Source of the DNA: Balneatrix alpica DSM 16621
GTDB taxonomy: Bacteria; Pseudomonadota; Gammaproteobacteria; Pseudomonadales; Balneatricaceae
DNA: 64,000 nucleotides
Assembly: GCF_000619885.1 (NCBI RefSeq)
Contig: NZ_JHUZ01000011.1
Span: 186,001 to 250,000 of the forward strand
Reading direction: 5' to 3'
This document shows positions 1 through 10,300 of the stretch, piece by piece. A program made the translations under genes and the position numbers. How positions within the stretch are numbered: the first letter of the stretch is position 1; the number at the start of each line of letters is the position of its first letter. The notes under the pieces were generated by a model that worked only from the letters and a program-made list of their open reading frames with translations, was not told the DNA's origin and searched no databases.

Positions 1-1430
1 TCAACCAGGGCCAACCCTGCGAAGATGATGAAGGCAATATTTGGATTGAAGGCGTGTGCTTCGATGAAACCGAGCAAATACTGCATGCCCAGCATTTAGA
101 CTACCTTGCCCATCGCGATGTGCTGACCGGATTAGGTAATCGCTACTCCTTTCATGAGTACACCCAAACCGCCCTGCAACTATCAAAAAACCAAGATCGT
201 ATGCTGGCGCTGATCTTGCTTGATCTGGATAACTTTAAAACCATTAACGACACCCAAGGCCACGACTTTGGCGATCGTGTATTGCAAGAGCTGGCTCTGC
301 GCCTGCAACAGGGGCTCACTAATCAAGAGAGCTTGTTCCGCCTGGGGGGGGACGAGTTTGTTGTGGTACTCGCCAATCTGCACAGCATAGAAGAACTAAC
401 CCAGGAACTGCGCCACCTGCGGCAAAACCTCCATGCGCCATTACAGGTCGATGGACAAACACTGGTACTGACCGCCAGCCTCGGCATTAGTCTGTTTCCA
501 GACGATGGCGACAGCGTCAAAAGCCTGATGGGCAATGCCGATACTGCACTTTATAAAGCCAAAGCTCAGGGTAAAAACACCTTTGCTTTCTATACCGCCA
601 GCATGGGGGAAAACGCCAGACGGCGTTATTGGCTAGAGCAGGAATTACGCCAGGCCCTGCAAGACAAAAAAATTCAGGTGTTCTACCAACCCCAGTTCCG
701 TGTCAGTGATCAACATACCGTGTTGGTAGGGGCAGAAGCATTAGCCCGTTGGCAACACCCGCAGCAGGGAGCTATCACCCCAGCGGAGTTTATTCCTGTG
801 GCAGAGCTGGCGGGGCTCATCGGCCCTCTCGGCCAACAGGTGCTGGAGCAAAGTTGCCAGCAACTCGCATTATGGCGCGAACAGGGCTTCCATGACTTTG
901 TCATGTCCGTGAATGCCTCGGCACAGGAGCTTCTTGATCCTGGCTATCTGCTTCGTTTACAGCGCCTACTTGCCGAGTACCGCTTACCGGCCAGCAGCCT
1001 GATGCTGGAGATTACCGAAAGCACCTTCATTGAAGACACTCCTCAACTGCGCGAGCAATTGGATGCGTTGAACCTTTTAGGCATACAGCTGTCCATTGAT
1101 GACTTCGGGGTGGGTTACTCGTCGCTTTCTTACCTACAGCGTTTTCGCGTCAATACCTTGAAGATCGATCGCAGCTTTATTCAAAATATTGAGCAGCCCG
1201 AAACCCAAACACTGGTCGGCGCCATCATGGCGCTAGGGCGTGGACTCAATATTGAAGTCATTGCCGAAGGTTGCGAGCAACAACAACAATTACAGCTACT
1301 TTGCCAGCAGGGCCCGGTGCTGGTGCAGGGCTATTTGCTCGGACGCCCGGTGCCAGCCCAGCAGTTTGCCCAACAGCACCTGCTCAGCGCCGAGGCGCAA
1401 CCCAAGCGCAATGGTGTAAAAAAGCCATGA
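1..1430 (+). CDS. GGDEF-EAL c-di-GMP turnover protein (5' end outside window)
   Basis: The frame is open from base 3 and reads a typical PAS/PAC tail before the linker, so the true start lies upstream. Counting from the GTG at 54, a GGDEF domain covers about residues 20-180 with an intact RLGGDEF at 95-102, and an EAL domain covers about 195-445 with EALARW near 228, then EITES, DDFGVGYSSL and KIDRSF. Both active sites therefore look competent: cyclase (2 GTP to c-di-GMP) and phosphodiesterase (to pGpG). The RxxD inhibitory site is absent five residues before GGDEF. It lies 73 bp before a chemoreceptor gene on the same strand. A run of eight G sits at the GGDEF codons, and the frame stays open across it. 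Confidence 0.93.
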   Translation, partial: NQGQPCEDDEGNIWIEGVCFDETEQILHAQHLDYLAHRDVLTGLGNRYSFHEYTQTALQLSKNQDRMLALILLDLDNFKTINDTQGHDFGDRVLQELALRLQQGLTNQESLFRLGGDEFVVVLANLHSIEELTQELRHLRQNLHAPLQVDGQTLVLTASLGISLFPDDGDSVKSLMGNADTALYKAKAQGKNTFAFYTASMGENARRRYWLEQELRQALQDKKIQVFYQPQFRVSDQHTVLVGAEALARWQHPQQGAITPAEFIPVAELAGLIGPLGQQVLEQSCQQLALWREQGFHDFVMSVNASAQELLDPGYLLRLQRLLAEYRLPASSLMLEITESTFIEDTPQLREQLDALNLLGIQLSIDDFGVGYSSLSYLQRFRVNTLKIDRSFIQNIEQPETQTLVGAIMALGRGLNIEVIAEGCEQQQQLQLLCQQGPVLVQGYLLGRPVPAQQFAQQHLLSAEAQPKRNGVKKP

Positions 1431-1503
1431 AGTTGTGAAGCAGCCCTGTTATCTTGACTGCTTGGTAAGAAAACTGTTCCAGACGTAGTAGGAACCCATT
1501 GCA

Positions 1504-3411
1504 ATGATGCGAAACCTCAGTATCCAAGGCCGGTTGCGACTGGCCTTCATCATTTTGGTGCTCGCCACCCTCTGCTTAGGCGGTTTTTCCTGGTGGAGCC
1601 TGCAGACCCTCCAGCACAATCTCAGCAGTGACCGTGCTGCCGATATGATTAATAGCGATATTCTGCATATTCGCTCGCTAGAGCGGCAGCTATTCGAACA
1701 GCCCCAGGAAGATACCGAGCAACGCCTAACCGAGCAGTTGGCGCAATTGGAACAGCGCCTGCAGCAAGACACTAACCTACTGCCGTTGGTCGGCGAATAT
1801 CGCAGTGCGCTGGATACACTCAATAGCTCCATTAATATCCAAAGCCGTAACGAAACCTTGATGGTTAGCGCTGCGCAGGAGGTCAAACAAAATGGCCTGG
1901 ATCTGATTATCGAGCTTCAGATGGAGTATCAATTCCTGCAGTCCTCGAATGCCAATCGGCAGGAGCTGGCGGATATTCTCAAGTTGATCGAAGACACCAA
2001 CACCCTGATCACGCTGATTCATGAAGCACGTATTGCTGAAAAAGACTACTTACTAGGTCACGCAGAAGCACGTCAGCTGGTTGAGGCTAATACCGCCCAT
2101 ATGATGGAACTGGGCAACAAGCTCAAACGCGATATCAGTGATGGCGACACCCAAAAAATTGCCACAGCCATTGTCGAAAGCGTGCAGCTATATCGCGACG
2201 CTTTTCAGTCCTTTACCGAAGCCTTAGCCCAGCGCCAACAGGCTAAACAGGGGTTGGAGGGAGCCGCCACAACACTGGTCAACAGCACCAATGAGGCGAA
2301 GCTGAACCGGCAAATGGCCACCGAAAAAATGCTCAGCACTAGCCAAACCACGACCATTACCCTGCTCTTGGCACTGGTTATTTTCAGCATTATTTTTAGC
2401 AACCTGATTTCCCGCTCCATCGTGCTACCGCTCAAGGCGATTTCCAGCCTACTGGCTAATATTGCCGAAGGTGATGGCGACCTGCGTCAACGCCTCCCGG
2501 TAGAAGGCAAAGACGAACTGACCGAGCTGTCATCCTCCTTCAATCGTTTCGTCGAGAAGTTACAGCAGAGTATTCAGCGCCTTGCGAAGGTTGCCGATAG
2601 TCTCTCACATGCCTCTGCGCGTCTGACCTCTACCACTGACCACACCCGTAGTCAGGTCGAGTCGCAACGTCGGGAAACTGAGCAAATTGCCACAGCCGTG
2701 GAGGAAATGGCGCAAACCATCCAAAACGTTGCCGCCAATGCCGAGCAAGCCTCCACGCAAACCCACGAAGCCAATGGCCGCAGCAGCCAAGGCCGCAAGA
2801 GCATGCGCAGTATGCGGGAACAACTGCAAGCGCTGAACCAGGATATCAATCAGACCAGCGCTTCGGTGCAACAGCTGGAGCAACAAAGCCAAGCGATTGG
2901 CTCTATCGTGGACGTTATCAAGGGTATTTCCGAGCAAACCAACCTACTTGCCCTCAACGCAGCGATAGAAGCCGCACGAGCTGGTGAGCAAGGCCGTGGC
3001 TTTGCCGTAGTGGCCGATGAGGTACGTGCCCTGGCCCAACGCACCAAAGTTTCTACTGATGAAATTCAGCAGATGATTGCCAACCTGCAAAATGTCTCTA
3101 ACCAGACCCGCACGGTGATGGCCACCAGCCTACAACGTCTGGAGGCCAGCCTGAGCACCTCCGACACCACTAACCAACACTTGCATGACATTGCCGAAAA
3201 CATGGAGCAAATCAGCTCCATGAATACCCAAATCGCCAGCGCCGCCGAGCAGCAAGCCGTGGTGGCGGGCCAGGTAGCCGGCAGCATCCAACGAGTGGCG
3301 CAATTGGCTGAACAAAGTGCCGATGCCTCATCCCAATCTGCCGCTGCCAGCCATGAGGTCAATCAACAAGCCCAGGCGATTGCCAGCGAAGTCGGTCAGT
3401 TCAAATACTGA
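1504..3411 (+). CDS. methyl-accepting chemotaxis protein
   Basis: Membrane chemoreceptor of 635 residues. TM1 is at about 14-34, followed by a long helical periplasmic sensor region, TM2 at about 280-301, HAMP at about 302-355 and a cytoplasmic signalling domain to the C-terminus. The conserved hairpin tip ([20 protein letters not shown], then [12 protein letters not shown]) is intact at about 477-508, so coupling to CheA/CheW is expected. No C-terminal CheR-tethering pentapeptide is visible. The ligand cannot be told from sequence. ATG codons at 1504 and 1507 are both possible. The next genes encode an ABC importer, so a shared ligand is possible but unproven. Confidence 0.95.
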   Translation: MMRNLSIQGRLRLAFIILVLATLCLGGFSWWSLQTLQHNLSSDRAADMINSDILHIRSLERQLFEQPQEDTEQRLTEQLAQLEQRLQQDTNLLPLVGEYRSALDTLNSSINIQSRNETLMVSAAQEVKQNGLDLIIELQMEYQFLQSSNANRQELADILKLIEDTNTLITLIHEARIAEKDYLLGHAEARQLVEANTAHMMELGNKLKRDISDGDTQKIATAIVESVQLYRDAFQSFTEALAQRQQAKQGLEGAATTLVNSTNEAKLNRQMATEKMLSTSQTTTITLLLALVIFSIIFSNLISRSIVLPLKAISSLLANIAEGDGDLRQRLPVEGKDELTELSSSFNRFVEKLQQSIQRLAKVADSLSHASARLTSTTDHTRSQVESQRRETEQIATAVEEMAQTIQNVAANAEQASTQTHEANGRSSQGRKSMRSMREQLQALNQDINQTSASVQQLEQQSQAIGSIVDVIKGISEQTNLLALNAAIEAARAGEQGRGFAVVADEVRALAQRTKVSTDEIQQMIANLQNVSNQTRTVMATSLQRLEASLSTSDTTNQHLHDIAENMEQISSMNTQIASAAEQQAVVAGQVAGSIQRVAQLAEQSADASSQSAAASHEVNQQAQAIASEVGQFKY

Positions 3412-3552
3412 GCCCCACTGACCGGGCGCCTCCACAGGTGCTCGGTCACCACCCCCTCGGTCCCCCGTAGCGGCAACACTCTGCAGGTGGCAAATCACAA
3501 GGAAGCTTGCGCTTGTTTGTCGATCTGCTAACGTCTTGATCGATAACAAAAA

Positions 3553-3576
3553 GGCAGTCAGGAATATTCGACTGCC
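3553..3576 (-). terminator. terminator-like hairpin reading on the minus strand
   Basis: GGCAGTC and GACTGCC form perfect 7-bp arms around a 10-nt loop. On the minus strand the hairpin runs directly into TTTTTG. No minus-strand gene is visible upstream of it, so it may end an antisense transcript, or be a 5' leader hairpin of the importer gene read on the plus strand. Confidence 0.45.
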
Positions 3577-3609
3577 CCTGTGAAGCAACCGTCTTGCAAG
3601 GACCCCGCT

Positions 3610-4566
3610 ATGAAACTGATTAAAACCCTGGGATTAGCAGCCCTGGCTACCTTCTCCCTGTCTGCTGTGGCGAAAGATGTTCATGTCGCCATCACCCAGA
3701 TCGTTGAACATCCGGCCCTCGACTCTGTGCGCCAGGGCGTGCAGGACGAGCTAGCCGAGCGAGGCTACAAAGAAGGGGAAAACTTAAAGTGGAGCTACGA
3801 AAGCGCCCAGGGTGCCCCAGCCACCGCCGCCCAGATCGCCAAAAAGTTTGCCGGTGACCGTCCTGATGTCATCGTGGCCATTACCACTCCTTCCGCACAA
3901 ACCATGGTGGCCTCTGCCCGTGATATCCCCGTGGTCTTCTCTGCAGTAACCGATCCGGTGGGCGCCAAGCTGGTCGAAGCTCTGGATAAACCCAGCGCCT
4001 ACGTGACCGGCACCACCGATATGTCACCGATTGATAAGCACATGGAGCTGATCAAACAGATCGCCCCGAATGCCACCAACCTCGGCATTATCTATAACCC
4101 GGGTGAGGCCAATGCAGCCTCCTTAGCCGCCATCATCAAGCAGGAGGCTCCCAAGCAAGGCCTGACCGTGGTTGAAGCGGCCGCCCCCAAGTCTGCCGAT
4201 GTGCAAACCGCTGCCCGCTCGCTGGTTGGTAAAGTCGATGTGATTTACGTACCCACCGACAATACCGTTGTTTCCGCTCTGGAAGGGGTGATCAAGGTCG
4301 CTGAACAAGCCGACATTCCGCTGATCAGTGGCGATACTGACTCGGTCAAACGCGGTACTGCGGCCTCCCTGGGCTTTAACTACTACGACCTGGGTCGTCA
4401 GACCGGCGTGATGGTAGCCCGCATTCTTGAAGGTGCCAAAGCCAGCGATCTGCCGGTTGAAACCGCCAGCAAAACAGAACTGGTGGTGAACCCTGCCGCC
4501 GCCGAGCGGATGGGCTTTACCCTGCCCCAGGCATTGATTGATTCGGCAAAAGAAGTGGTGCAATAA
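3610..4566 (+). CDS. ABC transporter substrate-binding protein (PF04392 / TrpX-like)
   Basis: Periplasmic binding protein with an N-terminal signal peptide (MKLIKTLGLAALATFSLSAVA, cleavage after AVA) and a two-lobe fold of the ABC_sub_bind family. ATG 3610 was chosen over the upstream GTG 3580 because AAGGA lies 8 nt before it and the signal peptide begins there. It is followed by a permease and an ATPase gene, giving a complete importer. Family members include the tryptophan/tyrosine transporters TrpXYZ. The ligand is inferred only as an amino acid or similar small molecule. A hairpin with a T-run follows the stop codon. Confidence 0.9.
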   Translation: MKLIKTLGLAALATFSLSAVAKDVHVAITQIVEHPALDSVRQGVQDELAERGYKEGENLKWSYESAQGAPATAAQIAKKFAGDRPDVIVAITTPSAQTMVASARDIPVVFSAVTDPVGAKLVEALDKPSAYVTGTTDMSPIDKHMELIKQIAPNATNLGIIYNPGEANAASLAAIIKQEAPKQGLTVVEAAAPKSADVQTAARSLVGKVDVIYVPTDNTVVSALEGVIKVAEQADIPLISGDTDSVKRGTAASLGFNYYDLGRQTGVMVARILEGAKASDLPVETASKTELVVNPAAAERMGFTLPQALIDSAKEVVQ

Positions 4567-4580
4567 ACACCGAGCTGAGT

Positions 4581-4620
4581 AGCACCTGCTAGGCGCAACC
4601 CCGGCAGGTGCTAAGTTTTT
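4581..4620 (+). terminator. intercistronic terminator/attenuator
   Basis: AGCACCTGC (4581-4589) pairs with GCAGGTGCT (4604-4612) and is followed by AAGTTTTT. It lies between the binding-protein gene and the permease gene and probably ends part of the transcripts. Confidence 0.75.
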
Positions 4621-4655
4621 CGCTGCATAACGCACGCGTCTAGTGGAGTCTCGCT

Positions 4656-5549
4656 TTGAGTCTGATTGCTTTTATGGGAGCGCTGGAATCCGGCCTCCTT
4701 TATGCTTTGGTCGCCTTTGGCGTGCTGATTTCGTTCCGGGTACTGGAGTTTCCCGACCTGACTGTCGATGGTAGTTTTCCCCTTGGTGCTGCGGTGGCCG
4801 CTACCCTGATCGTCAGTGGCTTTAATCCCTGGTTTGCCACCCTGAGTGCTATCTTCGCCGGTGCAGTAGCAGGCCTGGTAACGGCCTGGATGTATGTTCG
4901 CCTGGGAATCCTTAATCTGCTCGCCAGTATCCTCAGCATGATTGCGCTCTACTCGGTCAACCTGAGAATTATGGGCAAACCTAATGTCGCCTTACTCGGT
5001 GAATCGACCCTGCTCACTCCCCTCGACTCTTTGCCCATTCCTTACTACATCAGCTACCCCATTGCCTTTGCCCTCGTGGTATTGGTGCTGATGAGTCTGT
5101 TTATTTGGTTCCTCAAATCCGAAATCGGCCTGGCCATGCGTGCCACCGGAGCTAATCCCCGTATGGCCCGCGCCAATGGCATTAACACCAGCCGCCTGAT
5201 TCTAGTCGGCATGGCCTTATCCAACGCCTTTGTCGCGCTGGCCGGTGCCCTCTTTGCGCAAAGCCAGGGCAGTGCCGATGTCACCATGGGGGTCGGCGTG
5301 ATTGTCATTGGTTTGGCGGCAGTGATTGGCGGTGAGGCCGTTATCACCCCGAAAACCATCGTCCGCGCTGTTCTCGCCTGCCTGGTCGGGGCGCTGCTCT
5401 ATCGCCTGGCGGTCGCTGCTGCGCTCAATGCTGACTTCCTCGGCCTACAGGCACAGGATCTTAATCTGATCACCGCTGTTCTGGTTGCCTTTGCCATTGT
5501 GCTGCCCAAATTGCGCCAGCGCGCCAAACTCAAAGGGGGCAAAGCATGA
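4656..5549 (+). CDS. ABC transporter permease (TrpY/LivH-like)
   Basis: Inner-membrane permease of 297 residues with about eight to nine hydrophobic segments, of the BPD_transp_2 type used with PF04392 binding proteins. Sequences near the N-terminus (SFRVLEFPDLTVDGSFPLGA) and the cytoplasmic loop (GLAMRATGANPRMARANGI) are typical of the family. The frame starts with TTG at 4656. GGAG lies seven bases upstream, and no ATG gives a complete first membrane segment. The stop overlaps the ATPase start by 4 bp (ATGA), which indicates translational coupling. Confidence 0.9.
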   Translation: MSLIAFMGALESGLLYALVAFGVLISFRVLEFPDLTVDGSFPLGAAVAATLIVSGFNPWFATLSAIFAGAVAGLVTAWMYVRLGILNLLASILSMIALYSVNLRIMGKPNVALLGESTLLTPLDSLPIPYYISYPIAFALVVLVLMSLFIWFLKSEIGLAMRATGANPRMARANGINTSRLILVGMALSNAFVALAGALFAQSQGSADVTMGVGVIVIGLAAVIGGEAVITPKTIVRAVLACLVGALLYRLAVAAALNADFLGLQAQDLNLITAVLVAFAIVLPKLRQRAKLKGGKA

Positions 5550-6340
5550 TCGAAGTAAAGGATCTGCAGGTTATTTTTAACCCAGGCACCGTGCTTGAAA
5601 ACCACGCCATGAAAGGCCTCTCCCTGAACATCAAGCAGGGTGAGTTCGTGACCGTGATTGGCAGTAATGGCGCCGGAAAATCCACCCTGCTGAACGCCCT
5701 GTCCGGTGAAATCCAAGCCAGCTCAGGCCAGATTCTGATTGATAATCAGGATGTCACAGCACTCCCCACCCATGCCCGCAGCCACTGGGTAGCGCGGGTG
5801 TTTCAAGACCCTCTGGCCGGTACCTGTGGCGACCTCACCGTCGAAGAAAACCTGGCCCTGGCCGCGCGACGGGGCGAAGGACGACGCCTGGGGCTGGCCT
5901 TACGCCCAGGGGACAAAGCCCGCTTCCAGCAACAGCTGGCACGTCTTGGTCTGGGGCTGGAAAAACGCCTACAAGACAAAATGGGATTGCTATCCGGTGG
6001 CCAGCGTCAAGCAGTCAGCCTGTTAATGGCAGCACTGCAGCCGATGAAAATTCTGTTGTTGGATGAGCACACTGCGGCGCTGGATCCGAAAACCGCCGAC
6101 TTTGTCCTGCAACTCACCCAGGACATTATTCGCGAACATCAGCTCACCGCCCTGATGGTCACCCACAGTATGCGTCAGGCCCTTTCCGTAGGTACCCGCA
6201 CAATCATGCTGCACGGTGGCAAGCTGGCACTGGATGTCCATGGCGAGCAACGCCAAGGCATGACGGTGAATGACCTACTGGCCCAGTTCTCACGCCAGCA
6301 GGGTGAAGAAATCAGCGATGATAGCCTGCTGCTAGGCTAA
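5546..6340 (+). CDS. ABC transporter ATP-binding protein (TrpZ-like)
   Basis: Cytoplasmic ATPase of 264 residues. It shows Walker A (GSNGAGKST), the signature (LLSGGQRQAV), Walker B ending DEHTAALD (His in place of the usual Pro, as I recall for this subfamily) and an H-loop (VTHSMRQA). It powers the importer encoded by the two preceding genes. The gene overlaps the permease gene by 4 bp. A weak hairpin (6369-6390) follows. Confidence 0.93.
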   Translation: MIEVKDLQVIFNPGTVLENHAMKGLSLNIKQGEFVTVIGSNGAGKSTLLNALSGEIQASSGQILIDNQDVTALPTHARSHWVARVFQDPLAGTCGDLTVEENLALAARRGEGRRLGLALRPGDKARFQQQLARLGLGLEKRLQDKMGLLSGGQRQAVSLLMAALQPMKILLLDEHTAALDPKTADFVLQLTQDIIREHQLTALMVTHSMRQALSVGTRTIMLHGGKLALDVHGEQRQGMTVNDLLAQFSRQQGEEISDDSLLLG

Positions 6341-6368
6341 CACTTTCGCCTCTTCGACTTTTCTCTCT

Positions 6369-6390
6369 GCCCATGGCAAATGCTATGGGC
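6369..6390 (+). terminator. possible terminator after the ABC importer genes
   Basis: GCCCAT (6369-6374) and ATGGGC (6385-6390) form a 6-bp stem with a 10-nt loop. The tract that follows is pyrimidine-rich rather than a clean T-run. Confidence 0.4.
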
Positions 6391-6588
6391 GCCTTCTCCC
6401 CTACCTGCACATGCGATGTGATTGTCTCGATATAACTCATCGAACTAAAAAAAATGCAGAGAATGTCCGTTCAATACTTTTTTCGAATAAGGCAATTATT
6501 TTTAAATCTAAGCATTGACTTAAAAAGCGAATACGCCTTCAATAACCGGGCACTTTAATGCAATTAATCCTTTTAAGGGGTGCAATAA

Positions 6589-6675
6589 ATGGTAATTAAC
6601 TCAACCGCCAATAAACCTAATATGCAGACCAGCTGCCGACATGGCCTGGACCTGCATCCGCGCGCCTTGAGTTAA
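6589..6675 (+). CDS. candidate small protein (28 aa)
   Basis: A 28-codon frame, starting MVINSTANKPNMQTSCRHG and ending TAA. AAGGGG lies 8 nt before the ATG, and a terminator-like hairpin follows 15 nt after the stop. I recognise no family. The neat arrangement of ribosome site, short frame and terminator in an otherwise empty 445-bp gap is the only support. It could equally be a leader peptide or part of a small RNA. The rest of the gap (6391-6588) is AT-rich and shows nothing else I can name. Confidence 0.35.
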   Translation: MVINSTANKPNMQTSCRHGLDLHPRALS

Positions 6676-6689
6676 TTTACTAATCTCAC

Positions 6690-6725
6690 TGCCGCGGTCT
6701 TTCTCGCGGCATCTTTGAATTCTTT
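6690..6725 (+). terminator. hairpin with T-rich tail
   Basis: TGCCGCG (6690-6696) pairs with CGCGGCA (6705-6711) and is followed by TCTTTGAATTCTTTCTTT. It would end a transcript carrying the 28-aa frame, upstream of the DUF1127 gene. Confidence 0.5.
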
Positions 6726-6785
6726 CTTTCCCTGAATTCTCCAGCTAGCGCAGAAAGCCCCGGCTCCGAAATATTTTGGAGACTA

Positions 6786-7031
6786 ATGATGACTTTCATG
6801 GGCTTTGTTTACACCGCATTCAAAAAACTGCAAAAGAAAGCTGATCAGGACTTACTGGAAAACCAGGTCAGTCACTTAAACACTCACTTGCTTAAGGATA
6901 TTGGCCTGTACAAGGATGGCAGCCGTATCCGCAGCCTGAACGAGCAACACAACACTCATCAGGCCGAAGCACAGCCCAAGCGCGCTGGCGATATTCCGGC
7001 CCATATGAGACTGCAAGTACACAGAAGATAA
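6786..7031 (+). CDS. DUF1127 domain protein
   Basis: An 81-residue basic protein. The segment LLENQVSHLNTHLLKDIGLYKDG contains the short arginine/lysine-rich DUF1127 signature (HLLKDIGL), best known from YjiS-like proteins and small regulators of phosphate and RNA metabolism in alphaproteobacteria. TTTGGAGAC precedes the ATG pair (6786/6789). The C-terminal 35 residues are charged and not conserved in the family. A 10-bp perfect inverted repeat follows the stop. Confidence 0.75.
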   Translation: MMTFMGFVYTAFKKLQKKADQDLLENQVSHLNTHLLKDIGLYKDGSRIRSLNEQHNTHQAEAQPKRAGDIPAHMRLQVHRR

Positions 7032-7034
7032 GCA

Positions 7035-7064
7035 TGCCGCGGTAGCATGGAGGTTACCGCGGCA
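7035..7064 (+). terminator. stem-loop after the DUF1127 gene
   Basis: TGCCGCGGTA (7035-7044) and TACCGCGGCA (7055-7064) form a perfect 10-bp stem with a 10-nt loop, four bases after the stop codon. No T-run follows, so it may act as an mRNA 3' stabiliser rather than a terminator. Confidence 0.5.
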
Positions 7065-7105
7065 ACCTCGTCAGGCGATGCAGGAGCAAAGCCCAAACGA
7101 GACTG

Positions 7106-7140
7106 GGGGGTGCTCTCACCCCCTTCGCTCACTTTTTGTT
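7106..7140 (+). terminator. GC-rich hairpin with T-run
   Basis: GGGGGTG (7106-7112), CTCT loop, CACCCCC (7117-7123), then TTCGCTCACTTTTTG. It is probably the true terminator of the DUF1127 transcript. The following 200 bp (7141-7347) is AT-rich promoter territory for the hybrid sensor gene, with no other feature seen. Confidence 0.6.
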
Positions 7141-7359
7141 ACATTGCTGCTTTACATAGATATGCAATTTTATTCAGGCACTTTTGTCCATCATCGCCTA
7201 TAAAGAAATAATGCAGTCGTCTTATTTTTGATCTCATTCATCTCGATTAAGCAGGAGCATGAATTAATCGGTTGTTAGCAACCACCACATAAACCGTAAC
7301 GCCAAAAATCGCCAATAATCAAAGCCTACAGCCCTGAAACACGAGGGGTGACGTGCATC

Positions 7360-10300
7360 ATGACGATACCCTCTGGCAACTCTAAACTTGCCAGTCTGCA
7401 CTGGCTGCAGTCCTGGCCACGCAAACAACTCTTTTTAGTCACACTCGGCTGGCTACTATGCTGGAGTGGCGCCGTTATCTTAGAGCAGTGGATTGCTCCC
7501 CACACCTTTCCGGTAAGTGTTCCGCTCCTGAGTTTGCTTGCCATTGTACAATCCCGGCTACTTTCGCCCTGGCTAGGATTATCAGGCTTTGCCATCAGCG
7601 CTACTGCCCTGTTCGCTTTTGACTGGCTGCCACTGCACTGGCTCAGTCTCGCACTGACCCTCACTGCCATTTACCTGATTACGCTGAGTGGCCAAAGTCG
7701 AGTATCACCACTCCAACGCCTTGCCCTCTTTAGTAATGCGCTGCTACTGCAGTGGCTGGTCAGTGCCTCCTTCGCCCTGCCTACCTTGCTGATGCTCAGC
7801 CTGTTTAATCTGGCCTGCCTCAGCCTGGCGCTGGTCTGTCAGCAGGCAGGGTTCATTAACCGCCCTATGCCATTGCAGCAACCTTCAATGTTATGGCCTG
7901 GTATGGTCGCTGCCCTGAGCTGGACAGTGATTGGCATACAACAGGATGCGCCTACCTGGTTGCTGAGCCTTGGCTGGTTGACGACACTGGCACTTTGGCT
8001 CCCCCATCCGTCCATTGCTCCCCCTCAAGTCAGCGCCATTAATGAACAACAACTCCTGCTGAGTAACAGAAGTCTTTACACCCCTCTTGGTGCCCTCCTA
8101 GGGTTAATCCGCCTGACTCTGAATACCCCGCTAACCCGCCAGCAGCGGGCCTATCTTGATAAAGCTAGAGAAACCAACGAGCACCTGCTCTATCAGCTTG
8201 GTCAGGTACAGGACAATCTGCTGCTGGCGCGCGGGCAGTTTAGCCTTCAACTACAAGCCTTTTGTCTGGATGAGCTACTGGAGCGCCTGCTCCACAAGCT
8301 CTCCCATAGCGCCAGTGAAAAAGACTTGGAGCTGTTACTGGACATCCAACCGGGGGCAGGACATCAACTTGAGGCCGACAGCAACCGACTGGAGCAATTG
8401 GTGTTTAGCCTACTCCATCTGTCGATTTGTCACTGTGAACAAGGGGCATTGACCCTGCGGGTATACCAGACTCCCAATCTGGGTGCCCCTGGTCTCGCTC
8501 CTGTCAGTGAACCCTTGCCCTGCCAGCTGCATATTCATATCCAGGGGCCTGAACATACGCCACTATTGGTTGCCGACCCGCTCCAAGGCAATGATGATCA
8601 GCACCAATTGGAACGTTGTTTTAGCCTGGCGGCGGCAATGCAGGGAGACCTCAGCATCCAGCCAAGCCAAGCGGGCCAACTGCACTTACACCTGCGCTTA
8701 CCGGTCACCTTATTGCCTCTTGCCCCCAGCCAACAGCAGCGGGAACCGCCCCAATTGATTGGGAAGCATGTGCTGATTCTGCATGCCAAGAGTGATGTAC
8801 AAAAAGTACTCAGTCAGATGCTGCATCGTTTCTCGATCAACAGTGAAAGCTACGATGATTTCGATGCCATGTTGCAACGCTTGCTGTCTCCCTCAGCACA
8901 ACCGATAGATGCGGTATTAGTCGATGCGCATGTATACGAGCATTCCGGTCTGGATGTGCTCAATACCCTCAGCCAGACTCCTCAACTGCAGCATATTGGC
9001 CGCATCTTGATTGTCAGTGAGCATGAAAAGAACAGTGGATGCTGGAAGCGCTGCGCATTGGGGTACAGAGTCTGGTCGTTAAACCCTTAAACGCCTCCGC
9101 ATTACTGGATGCCTTATTGGATGCCTGCGGCCAGCGTATGGGGATTCGTAGCCTCCCGGGTCTTCCACTGCCCATCCAGCCTCTCAGTGGGGCCCATATC
9201 CTGTTAGTAGAAGATCATCCGATTAACCGCCAAATTGCCTTGGACTTATTAGAAGATGCCGGTGCCAAGGTCTCGACGGCAGTAAATGGGCAGGATGCCG
9301 TGCAGAAAGCACTTGAGCACGTTTTTGACCTGATCTTGATGGATATCCATATGCCGGTGCTGGATGGGCTCAGCGCTACCCGCATTCTGCGTGAACATGC
9401 CAAGCTCGCCAAAACCCCCATTATTGCCATGACTGCCCAGGGTCTAGAGAGTGATCAACAGCGCTGCCTGGATGCAGGCATGAATGCTTATTTAAGTAAG
9501 CCCCTTGATCCTGACACCCTATTTAAACACCTGAGCCAGTGGTTCCAACTGGATGAACAAGCCTGGCGCCAACGTCGCTACCAGCAACAACAGCAGAACC
9601 TCGCCGCCTTACAGGCAGAACTGCCCCACTTACGCGATCTGGATTTAGCGCTCGGCCTCAAACGCGTCGGTTACAAGCCTGCACTCTATCTCCTGGTGCT
9701 GCGCAGTTTGGTGCAGGATTGCCAAAGCCTGCCCAAAGACTTACCTGTCTGGCTGCAACAGCAACAAATCCCGACCTTACAGCAACACCTGCACAGTTTA
9801 AAAAATCAACTGCGTTACCTCGGTGCGGATGACCTCGCCCAACAGTGCCAACACCTGGAGCAAAAGTTACTCATTGAACACCCGGATACCCTCGCCAGCT
9901 TACTGCAAGGTTTTTGCCAGCAACTGCAACAGCTATTTGATCAACTACAGCAACTGCCACAGGTTAGTGATAGCCCAATACAGCAAACACGCTACCTGGA
10001 TGAAAAACCCAAAATTCTGGTAGTGGATGATGAGCGCATTCATCGCCAGGTATTACTCAATCTACTTGAAGAGCACTACCAGGTTTACCAAGCGGCCAGC
10101 GGCAAAGAGGCACTTGAGCTCTTAGCCAGCCTGCAACCTACCCTGATTCTGCTGGATGTGATGATGGAGGACATGGATGGCTTCCAGCTACTGCAGGAAA
10201 TTCGTCAGCAGGGCCTGGCCATTAATGCTGAAATTGTGTTCGTTAGCGGTCAGGATGATGAAGAGTCAGAAGAACGTGGCCTACTGCTAGGCGCCTGTGA

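Noticed and set aside
7035-7140. c-di-GMP riboswitch upstream of the GGDEF hybrid gene
   Set aside because: AGGAGCAAAGCCC recalls the GEMM motif, but the CACAGGGCAAACC receptor part and the second stem are absent; two terminator-like hairpins explain the region.
9027-9041. Programmed -1 frameshift in the hybrid sensor gene
   Set aside because: No X-XXY-YYZ heptamer is present (the sequence is T-GAA-AAG) and no stimulating hairpin or strong ribosome site is placed correctly; a simple one-base loss is more likely.
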